64,000 bases of DNA, taken from NCBI GenBank assembly GCA_012934845.2, contig WNNJ02001103.1, positions 1 through 64,000 on the forward strand, written 5' to 3'. Made by a program: the position numbers and the translations under genes. Positions 33,688-43,312 of the stretch are shown piece by piece. The stretch is from Pomphorhynchus laevis. Lineage: Eukaryota > Acanthocephala > Palaeacanthocephala > Echinorhynchida > Pomphorhynchidae. The first letter of the stretch is position 1. Each line of letters opens with the position of its first letter. The notes below the pieces were generated by a model. That model had not been told where the DNA came from. It did no database searches and saw only the letters and a program-made list of their open reading frames with translations.

Positions 33688-34010
33688 GTTTACCCAGTAC
33701 CGAAAGGTAAAGAGGTATAATAAATTCTCTCATTATTGTTCTATAATAGATAAAAAGGGTATAAAAATTATCAGATCATGGATAAATGTTTTTGGCGCTA
33801 CCTAAAAAGGATATTAGGAGTATCATCAAAGTGTTCTTCTATAGCTGTTGCGGTGCTTAGTAGATCGATACCACTCTCGGTCAAACTTTGCAATCGAGTT
33901 CGCCTTGGTGAAACCATAGTGTATTTGGCAGCCCAACTGCTATTCGATAACAAAATACTTAGCTTAGATCCAGATATCATTTTGACGCATGTTTATACTC
34001 AATCAGCTTA
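33688..34010 (+). pseudogene. LINE C-terminal fragment, second relative
   Basis: MDKCFWRYLKRILGVSSKCS (33778) aligns with LDKCQWRFVKRIVGVSPKCS of the element just upstream. It then runs to LLFDNKILSLDPDIILTHV and a stop at 34009. The preceding 33688-33720 (TTTACCCAGTACCGAAAGG) looks like the 3' end of the previous LINE. Confidence 0.75.
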
Positions 34011-34282
34011 GAGAAATCCAAGATACCAAAACCGTCCGCTGGTTTGGCGTTTATCTTTAGACGGCTACCACGCCAAATTTTGTTCAATTCGACTCCCTTT
34101 TCACACTCGCTCGACTCACTGTCGCTGTCGATTTTGCTCAAAATAGTGTTCAGCTCTTTTGCATGCTTTCGCATGCCCCATGTTATCTTTGTGGTCTTTA
34201 GAACAATTCGACAAAGGAGGACTAGGAAATCGCCTAACTTTGATTGATGCTTTACATTTTTCTTGCGCACCGTTGCACTCAT
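33977..34282 (-). other. Unrecognised 101-codon minus-strand frame
   Basis: Starts MSATVRKKNVKHQSKLGDF, with an acidic IDSDSESSECEKG stretch. The context is LINE debris. It could be part of a LINE ORF1-like segment or chance; no domain was recognised. 34283-34540 contains a GAGCCGAAAGGC motif and ATT-repeats resembling LINE 3' ends. Confidence 0.2.
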
Positions 34283-34639
34283 GGCCCGATTTCAGACTTC
34301 AGAATTCATCAATAACAACGTACGCTAAATGTTCAGACGCCGGATTTCTGATTTCAAGTAATTGATTTAATTTATTGTATTTTAAATTTTGCCGAGCCGA
34401 AAGGCGAAATGGGAAATAAATCGCTGCATTATTAATATTATTATTAATAATAATGAAGATAAAATTTATTGCCATCGCGCCTCTCGGCTTCGACAAAATA
34501 TAAAAGAAAATATAGTTACAATAAATCAAATACATTAAATTTTAACGGATGCTGATGTTAGACGTTGTACCAATATATTACATCTTCTATTCGTCATATA
34601 CTATGCCCCTAATGCTTCTGCACTGTTCCTCTTAAAAGG

Positions 34640-35220
34640 CCTCAGATAGATCGTGCACTTTACTTCATACGATCGATATCTTGCAAACTCAAATGCTGCA
34701 AATATGGACATTCGAAAATATGAAGCAAGGACCAGCAAGCACACAAACAAAATTTGCACGAACAGCACGACGATCGTGAATGTAAAGGAATGCGTATACG
34801 ACAAATCTTATCGTGATACCCATGAGTAGAGAAACGCCAAACCAATGTCCGCTTACAATTGTGTGAATTTTTTCAATGCTGCTGACAGGCAACTGGCGTT
34901 AAAAAGTGTTCCGGATCAATCCCCGATACTTTCTTGTTAAATAGTTCTTGATTTGCAGTATAATTAACAGTTTCGACAATATTAAGAAGACTGCGCAGAT
35001 ATACGGATAAAGAGGGGACAGCTGCCAAGGTAGAAACCAGTGTGGATGATGTCTTTTGTGAAACTCCCACTATGCGCTTTAAGAATTTTGCCTGACATCT
35101 GTCGAGCTGCATGAAATTACCGGAAGTCAAATCATTCCATACAACGGAAAGACCATAACTAATCATGGGCAACAACATGACTCTGAAATACCTTAATGCA
35201 CCCTCGAAAAAGATACACTC
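34640..35220 (-). pseudogene. LINE C-terminal fragment, third relative
   Basis: On the minus strand LLPMISYGLSVVWNDL, QLDRCQAKFLKRIVGVSQK and GIDPEHFLTPVACQQ, then after a stop LVWRFSTHGYHDKICRIRIP with Cys-rich SCCSCKFCLC and HIFECPYL. It parallels 33.1-33.6 kb in order but is clearly diverged. 5' truncated. An (AAT)n/(ATAATA) microsatellite at 35234-35335 follows on the plus strand. Confidence 0.8.
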
Positions 35221-35233
35221 CAGATTATGGAAA

Positions 35234-35335
35234 AAATAATAATATAATAATATAATAATGTAATATAATAATATAATAATTTAATAATATAATAATTTAA
35301 TAATATAATAATATAATAATATAATAATTTGATGA
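35234..35335. repeat. AAT/ATAAT microsatellite
   Basis: About 100 bp of AATAATATAATAATATAAT-type repeats. It abuts the 5' side of the minus-strand LINE fragment, where insertion in simple sequence is common. 35336-35637 has a threefold ACACCGGTACA motif (35488-35534) and no gene. Confidence 0.85.
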
Positions 35336-35637
35336 GTAATTATCATTTGTAACGCACTTGTAACTTTGAAATTCTTAGCTGCTAACTAATAACTACTTGC
35401 AATCTAGTATACATACAATCTATTATACATACAAATCGATTGAAGCTAATTACACTAATTACAATATACAATTAAAGCTACTTACAAACACCGGTACAGC
35501 AAAGAACACCGGTACAAGGAACACCGGTACAGCAAAGCTATAAGAATCGATTAAGTGATTACAATATATAATATAAATACAATCGAATACATAAAAACAC
35601 ACAAATCCTAACAACGACATTATACAACAGCCGATCA

Positions 35638-38600
35638 ATGGTTCGCGGTAAGCCTAAAGGTAGCCCTCTATGCTGCACTTGTAATGGTCAGGCAGCACGA
35701 TGTAAAGGATGTAGATGTGCTTGAGCAGGATTGAAGTATTACAACTGGTGGGGACAACATTGTTCAAACCGCACTCAGTTTCTTTCCGCGGCAGATACTG
35801 AAGGTCAGAGAGACCGAAATGAACTCGAAAATCTGAAAGCTGATAGCCCGAAAACAATCTACGAACTTCACAACATTGTCATTCACTGGAAACCTAACTT
35901 GATTGACCTACCTCGTTGTAATGCCAGTAATGAGATTGTTGGAATTATGAGTTCTTTTTACATGAAGGCTGCTGAAGACGTCAACAGTACAATACATATG
36001 CTACAAACCGCTACAGTCTTCTTGCAATGTTTATTGCAGCGTATACCCTCAAGAAAGACCGCTTTAATCCGCAAAACTTTGGAACGCAGACTAACAAGCT
36101 GGAAAATAAAAGATTATGACTCATTGTTCGAAGAAGCCCAATATCTTCAAACTAGTATATCATTGCGTCGTCCCTCGAAGTCATTGAATTGGATCACACA
36201 ATATCAAAGTCTTGTCACCAAGGGCCGTATCAAAGCCGGTTCCTCGATATTAGAAGACAAATATGACTCAGGTGTCCTCCGTCCTAATCACACAATAAAT
36301 GATATCTATGTTTTATCTCTACTTAAAGATTTACACCCTGACACATCAACAGCTTCTCCTGATGTTCTTTTATCAGCTCCGCTGCCGAATTCAAAACCCC
36401 ATCATCATTGTCGTTTCTATGCACTAGACGAGGCCGCCATTATCAAATCAAGCAGACGAATAAATGGATCGGCGGGACCATCTGGGCTTGATTCTCGAGC
36501 ATGGTTTCAAATGTTAACCGATTTTGGACAGCAATCAAATTTACTTGCCAAGGCCATTGCCAAATTTGTCATTTTTGTTGCTCGATCCTTTCACCGTTTG
36601 TCGTCTAGTTGCTTTGAAGAAGAAATCTGGTGGTATCCGCCCTATCGGAATATGCAACACCATCAGGCGGATAATAAGCAAAGCGATTCTAACCATAGTA
36701 CGCAATGACATACAGGATGTCGCAGGAACTACACAATTGGGAGTTTCACAAAGAGATGGACTTGAACTTGCTAACGCGAATCTCAAAAAAGAACTAAACC
36801 TATCAACCGAAAATTGTCTAATGACTATTGATGCAAGGAACGCTTTCAACCTAACAAACCGTGCAGTTGCACTACACAATATAAATTTTGTATGTCCTGT
36901 CCTGTCATGTGCACTCCAAAATATGTACTCTAGCCCGGCTGTACTTACAATCGGTGAAAAAAGTATCTTGTTATCAGAAGGTTTCACACAAGGTGACCCT
37001 TTTGCCATGGCAGGTTTCGCTATGACTTCACTTCCGTTGATCGACACAATAAAGCGGCAGGTCCCTTCTGTTGTACAAATATGGTACGCCGACGATGCCA
37101 ACTTTGTTGGACCGCTTGATATGTTAAAGAAAGTGTGGAATATTCTGCGTGCAGACGGCCCGAAGTATGGCTACTTTATAAACGCAAAAAAATCAAACAT
37201 ATTATCGCATCTACCTATAAATAATTGCATGCAGACGGCCCGAAGTATGGCTACTTTATAAACGCAAAAAAATCAAACATATTATCGCATCTACTTATAA
37301 ATGATGATCAACTGCCCGACACAAACATCAATACAACAACGACTGGAATAAACGTCCTTGGTTTACCGATTGGTTTTGATGATTATGAAGAGCAATCAAT
37401 CTACGATTTGCTTGCCGGCTGGAAAGCACTAATCGAGAGATTGTGCGTAGTAGCTAAAAATGATCCGCACGTTGCATATTCAGGAATGGTCAATTCAATT
37501 CAGTCGAAGTGGATTCACATAATGCGTTCATGCAACATCATTAAAAAGGTATGGAATGAATTAGAAGATATCATAAAATCCAACTTGCTCCCTAAATTTG
37601 CTACATTTAAGCTAACCAATGGAATATCGAATATACTCTGCTCCCCTTTCAAGCTATGGGGAATAGGAATCGCCAACCCATTATTTACCGCTCATATTGA
37701 GAAAACATCATCAATAATGCTTCTATCGACTTATGATGGAGACTCTTTAGGTGATAGTCTACGCGAAAAGCAAAACACAGTACTTCATGAAATTACGCGA
37801 TTCCGAAATCAAGCACATCTAGATCGTGTATCAAAAATACTAACCGACCTAGCTCCCTCCCTACAAAACACCATCGAACATGCGGCACATCTTGGTGCCT
37901 CATCGTGGCTAAGTGCCTTACCGCTAAAACACGAGAAATTTTATCTATCCATTAATGAATTCACCGATGCAATCAACGCACGATATGGTAACTTGGATCA
38001 AGGTCTCGATAAGCGATTGTGTTACTGCGGGTCGAATATAACCTTAGCGCACGCACTATCATGCAATTATGGAGCACTACCGATCATCCGACATAATGCT
38101 GTCCGAGATACAATAGCAAGTGCTCTGAGCTTAGTCGACCACAATGTCGGAATTGAACCGGAGTTAATAAATGTTCCCGATAATATTACCTTTGAAAACT
38201 CAGCGACAACGAACAATCAATGTGCAAGGCTAGATATAGTATGCTCTGGTGTTTACGGTTCTCGATTCGAGCGAACGTTCTACGACGTTAATGTATTTTC
38301 AACACAAGCTCAATCAAACATTACTCGTGCACCTGAATCGGCCTTCGAGTACAACGAAAACCGGAAAAAATCAAAGTACAGTGAAAGAGTGCGAAGAATT
38401 GAAAACAGTTTATTTGTTCTGTTAGTCTTTTCAACAGCCGGAGGATTTGGCAAAGAAGCTATCATGTTAGTGAAAACAATTGCATCGACGCTAGCACAAA
38501 AAGGACCCTTAAGTTACAGTGATTTAGCAGTGAAACCTAAGAGAAAGATAAGCTTCGAAATCGCTCGGTCAATATCTGCTAGTTTGCGAAGTCCACGCTC

Positions 38601-38720
38601 ATCCCGTGGTAAGCCACTGCATTTAGGCGAGCGAGCAGTATTACAATAAGAACAGTAACAAATAGGAATACTCCAGTACTCATTTTCGGAAAAACAAAAT
38701 CTTTTGTTTATTATAATAAT
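35638..38720 (+). mobile_element. LINE with C-terminal restriction-like endonuclease
   Basis: Nearly full-length but broken element. The N terminus (ATG 35638) has a Cys cluster CCTCNGQAARCKGCRC followed by an in-frame TGA at 35722. The frame continues to 36708, then a frameshift near 36600-36640 leads to the RT: GGIRPIGICNTIRRII, MTIDARNAFNLTNR (motif A), GFTQGDPFAMAGF (motif B), IWYADDANFVG (motif C). An 80-bp tandem duplication at about 37151-37310 shifts the frame again. From there 37225-38649 is open: NVLGLPIGFD, CYCGSNITLAHALSC (zinc finger), EPELINVPDN, ARLDIVCSG with FYDVNVFS (PD-D/EXK-like core) and the conserved tail. Stop 38647; an AT-rich 3' UTR ends near 38720. Not active as it stands. 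Confidence 0.85.
37151..37310 (+). repeat. 80-bp tandem duplication inside LINE RT
   Basis: GCAGACGGCCCGAAGTATGG starts at 37151 and 37231; the copies differ at very few bases. Because 80 is not a multiple of three, the duplication disrupts the RT frame just after the YADD motif. Confidence 0.92.
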
Positions 38721-38861
38721 AAATCTCTCAGTTTTGTAGTACACTTTTATACTGTTCTTAAACTTTGAAGTTAACTTTGACAATCGTCTCTTTAAAGTAT
38801 TATTGATGAACGTTGATTCAACGTGTTTCATATCTAGCTGTGCGGTTGACGTTCTAGGCAA

Positions 38862-39809
38862 CTAGATTGCCCTTATCGCAATTGTAAAAGACCGTTTTAT
38901 CGCCCATTCCGGATATTGACATTCCTTTAATATGCAATTTATTCTCCTATACTCTCTGTGTCTGTATTCTCTGTTACTGCATACCGTCAGGACTCTTCTG
39001 ATCAAAGAGCTGGCCGCTGAAATTTTGTATTCTTCCGGGATATATGTGGTCCAAGGAGTAAGCGTATGTGGAATATTCGGTTTTCTAAAAACGTATGTTA
39101 AGATGATGTTATTACGTCTTAGCACTTTAACATCTAGGAAATTTATTACATTTTCCATGTCTTCACAATTAACTTTCCACTGAATTGCCTTGTCATGTTT
39201 GTTAAGTATTTCTTCTAGACCTATTATTTTTGGGTCTGTATCAAGCATGGCGAAAACATCGTCGACATACCTATACTAATGCTTCAAGCTTTGCACCCTA
39301 TTGTATATATTACATTCCCATTTTGTCATATAGAGATCAGCAAGTGGAGGCCCTAATAAGGAACCCATAGCCACACCATCAATTTGTGTGTAAATATTGT
39401 TATTGAAATAGAAAGCAGATTTGCATGTACACCATTCTATCAAATTAACCCAATCTTTACGTTGTAGTTTCGGCTCATTACACTTGTCGCTAAGTAATTG
39501 TGCTGCTAGATTAATAGCCTCTTGTAATGGGATATTTGTAAATAACGAGACTACGTCAGCTGTAGCAAACCAGCATCCGGTTGGGTTAAGAGTTCTTACT
39601 TTGCTTGCAAACTCTTGTCCGTTTTTTATAAAGGAATGGCTCACTGGTTTATTCTGTAAAATGAGTTTATTAATGTATTTCGCCAGTTTGTGGTTAAAAC
39701 ATTTATATGATGCGATTACTGGCCTCATTTCCAACTTCGGTTTGTGTATCTTAGGTAGAAGATACAGGAATCCAAGCGAGGCGTTATCTGATGCGAGACT
39801 TAGTGACAT
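38862..39809 (-). pseudogene. Penelope-like RT, inverted part of a rearranged element
   Basis: Minus strand: FLYLLPKIHKPKLEMRPVIA, TADVVSLFTNIPLQEA (motif A), VAMGSLLGPPLADLY (motif B), an in-frame stop at 39275-39277, YRYVDDVFAM (motif C, YVDD), INFLDVKVLRR and a C-terminal RT part ending near 38862. This is the canonical Penelope/Poseidon-type RT, different from the AT-rich family elsewhere in the window. The N terminus is missing. The matching GIY-YIG domain sits on the opposite strand immediately beyond 39809. Confidence 0.87.
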
Positions 39810-40230
39810 TTTTAAAAGGAAACCAGTTGCAACATCACAATGTGTAATTTATACCATTCCGTGTTCAGATTTTGAGAATACCTATGTTGGACAAACTAAA
39901 CAAGGTTTAAAAAAGAGAACGTACCAACATAAGTACAACCTGAAGAAAAGTGATACATCTTCAGCAATATTCAATCATGTTATTGAGACCGGCCATAACA
40001 TTGATTTTGAAAGCACATATATTCTACATAAAGAAAAACAGTTAGGACGTAGGCTCGTTTTGGAATCATTGTACATTTCCATCTTTCCTACAATAAAAGG
40101 GAATAAATCTAACTGGTTCTTAAAATTCCCTCCACAAGACGTACAAATAGATGTAAATTATAAACTTGCTAAACATCGTGATAAGGTTGCCAAAATGAAA
40201 TCAGCTATTGCCGATAGGGCTATAACTTAG
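39810..40230 (+). pseudogene. GIY-YIG endonuclease domain of the Penelope-like element
   Basis: Reads FKRKPVATSQCVIYTIPCSD, TYVGQTKQGLKKRTYQHKYN, AIFNHVIETGHNIDF and LESLYISIFP, the GIY-YIG endonuclease core with its usual Cys and His positions, to a stop at 40228. The frame is open across the junction with the inverted RT (from 39421), but upstream of about 39805 that is only the antisense of RT. It is normally the C-terminal domain of the RT protein. Confidence 0.87.
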
Positions 40231-40340
40231 TTACATTATTTTCTTTTGTGTAATATTTTCTTCTATTTTTAGATTGAAAAGGACTGCTAAGTACAGTCGA
40301 AATATCAAATAAATAAAGTTCTTTTTGTATTCTCGGGGAT
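40231..40340 (+). repeat. 3' UTR of the Penelope-like element
   Basis: GACTG, loop CTAAGTA, CAGTC and GAAA at 40281-40304 resemble helix II and the GAAA of a hammerhead, but no CUGAUGA precedes them. AATAAATAAAG (40307-40317) could be the polyadenylation signal. Confidence 0.5.
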
Positions 40341-40419
40341 GGTTCGCAATAAAAAAGTTACTTTTGACCCGAAAGCAATTCTCAACTATATAATAATATA
40401 ATAATATTACTCTCGGATA

Positions 40420-40960
40420 ATTTTTATTCAATAAGCTGACAGATTTATCCAGGTAATCTTATTCTTAATAAAACCAATATTAATGTTAAAGAAAAAATAT
40501 ATCTAAATATGAACATTAAATTAATAATATTTAATAATTTAATAATTTAAATTATTAAATTAATAATTTTCATCAGAGGAAATACGTCATTAGCATATTT
40601 TTGACCCGACTGCTATGTTGAGTCGAGGAAACGTTTAATGATTTTTTAATGAAACCTGATAGCATAGCAGTTCCTCTTGATGACCAAAATAATCCTTATT
40701 TTGATACTTCGTCTGTTATTTATAAGTCAATTCATTACAAATTGAATTTTATTTTAAATTTTAACTTGATATAAAAATAAATTCTATAAAATAGAATCGT
40801 TGGTTATTTGTTATTCGATTAATAAAATTTTACTTTTATTTTAAATTTCAATTTTAAATTTTAACTTGATATAAATGTAAATTGTATAAAATCTCATATG
40901 ATTATTTATTGTATATCTTTATTTTTATTTATATTTTTAATTTAAATTTTTAATTATTTT
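40420..40960 (+). pseudogene. Short Penelope-like fragment with 3' region, copy F
   Basis: FYSIS-type RT remnant (40425-40530), then the structured 3' region (CTGCTATGTTG at 40609, CCTGATAGCATAGCAG at 40651) and the AT-rich tail. Inner pseudoknot strands are kept; outer ones are not. 40960-41360 is AT-rich tail sequence without a gene. Confidence 0.65.
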
Positions 40961-41369
40961 AATTTTTCTAATTATATAATTAATTTTTATATAATTAAAG
41001 ACTCAAAATATGTAGACTCAGTTATCTGATCTGATTTGTTCTAATAACAGGTTATTATTGACCTGTTATTAATAATTAACAATTATTAATTATTAATAAT
41101 TATTTAATTGATTTATTTAATTATTTAACGTTTATTTAGTATTATTTTTAATTTATTATTAATAAAAAATATTTAGACTCAGTTAGCTGATCTAACTCTG
41201 AGCATGGCCAATAAACAAACTAATTTATTTTCACATTTTACAAGCTGCTGTTAGCAGCTAAAAAATCGTACTTCGTTTTTCTGATGATGCTACAAAACAT
41301 TGAAGAACAAATCTTTCGTCATGTTTTTAATGATGGTTTAATGTTTGGTTTTATGATGTTAATGTTTGG

Positions 41370-41600
41370 TTTTATTAGTTTATAAGCTCCTCGTCTCTCG
41401 TTTACCTAGCATAGTCCGCGCTAATTGGATTCTTCGGGGGGGGGTGAAAGACCCCGGGTGGTTCAGTCGGAAATCGGCGTATTGGATCGGTTGGGGAGCT
41501 CAGATCCCCCTGGATCTGAGGCCATGAAGTAGTGGTGAAGATTTCTAGAAAGACGAAGTTATGAACTTAAATTTTTGTTGTTGTCCCTGTTTAATGTACT
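41370..41600 (+). pseudogene. LINE protein tail, family WFSR...LDLRP, copy 1
   Basis: Allowing a one-base error in a G8 run at 41437-41444, it reads KLLVSRLPSIVRANWILRG then VKDPGWFSRKSAYWIGWGAQ and IPLDLRP-stop. It aligns with copies at 48.06-48.21 kb (-) and 61.42-61.57 kb (-). The DNA also looks tRNA/SINE-like (TGGTTCAGTCGG), but conservation of the encoded peptide supports a LINE C terminus. The 3' UTR follows to GTTGTTGTCCCTGT. Confidence 0.7.
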
Positions 41601-42089
41601 TAACATTATTTTGTTATTTAAAAGAATCATTTATTTATTTAGTTTATGATTAATGCTCAGTTTTAGTTTTTTGTTTGTTTAATGATGGTTTTACGTTTTT
41701 AATTATTGTAGTATCTAGTGAAATGTTAAAATAAATTAATGTTTATTAATCTTGCTCGGAAATTCCAAATCCCAAATAATTAATTTAATAAATTAATTAT
41801 TAATTATTAATTAATTAGTTATTAATAATTAATTATTAATTTATTAATTAATATTAATAAATATTAATTAACTATTTATTACCTTCATAACTATTACAGT
41901 CACTTCTACGAATAAAATTATCAAATTTCAAACCAATTGATTAGATTTGTTTCTATTTACATGGCGTTATAGCGTTTTAATAATAAAAAAATATTTATAT
42001 CAATTGTTAAAAGTACAAAAAATTAGATTTAAAATTAGATTGAAATGAAAAAATGCATATTTAACTTGCCTGACAGAAGCAGAGAGATT

Positions 42090-42580
42090 GGGGAGACGGA
42101 GCAAATATGCTAAGGTCTTGGGTTTTGTCGGAGTATGACTGTAAACACGACCTTTATAGGTTGTCGAAAGCATCGCGGTAGCTTGCGAAGAGAGGTAGGA
42201 ATTAAATTCGCTTAGACTCTCATTCTCAATTCGGGGAAGCGTTGGATAGCTGCCTGAAAGAAAGCCACTCTGATAGGATCAAAGTGGAATTTTCCTCGAA
42301 GCAGCGTATCATCTTCTATCCACCAGCGAATTAGATCATGATAGGTAGACAGATGTTGATGCGACTGCTCCGTACATCAGGTTTTTAACAACCACCTCTC
42401 ATTGAGCAGTAATAAGTCGAGGAGTGAATTCGTTGATGTGCAATGACATGTGGGGGACGGTGGTTTGTGAATAAGATAACCGTACCAAGCTTCGCGGAGT
42501 GCTGCATTAATCCAACAACCAGTTCTTTCGTTGAAGTCACTAAGTATCATGTCATAGCCGCTATGAAAAAAATGCATATT
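42090..42580 (-). pseudogene. LINE endonuclease fragment
   Basis: Minus strand GYDMILSDFNERTGCWIN and STNSLLDLLLLNERWLLKT resemble the GDFN and S-x-LDL blocks of LINE AP endonucleases, with the catalytic Gly-Asp changed to Ser-Asp. More GC-rich than its flanks. 42580-43312 is AT-rich with no gene. Confidence 0.55.
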
Positions 42581-43312
42581 TTAATGTGCAATGTGTTGAT
42601 TAAGTTGAAATGCTTTTAAATAATTTATGATTATTTTTAGCAAGACTTAGTTTAACAAAGTAATTTAATCTACGAAATTTTATTAGAATTCGAAATTAAT
42701 ATATTAAATTCAAAGGACAAATATGCATTGATATGTTTAAGTCTGCAAAGCGGCATCTACGCGAACATTTTCATAGGGAAATTTCTATCACTATTGGATT
42801 ACATGATAATTACATACAATTTAAAATGTATTTATGCAATATGTTTTGTAAAGTATTTTATTTATGGAAAGTCTATTTATTTGTTAATGATTATTAATTA
42901 TTAATAATCATTTAATATCATTTTTCTTGTTAAATAATTCATAATAATTGTCTATAAATAGAGCGTAATATAAAAGCATCGCCGTCAATGAATTTTCAAT
43001 GTAAACATTTTAAACTTTAAAAACTGATTTTGTTTTTCAATTTCACAAGCTTTCATCTTTTTTTTGATCAAATACAAGATACGAAGAAAGAGCAAGAATA
43101 ACCAAGGATAGCTCTTCCAGTGGAAAATAAAAAAATAAAACAAATTAAAAGCGAAACCAAAATGAAAAAACTTGTAGAGCGTAAAATCAATTTAAGGTCA
43201 TTTGTCAATATGTAAAATTTTAAATAAATGAAATAAGCAATAGCGTAATTGCCATTCAAAATTATAGTAAACTTTGAAATAATTTAAATCGAATTCTATT
43301 GTTCTAAATAAA

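Noticed and set aside
36541-37101. 186-codon minus-strand frame
   Set aside because: Antisense of the LINE RT; no independent features.
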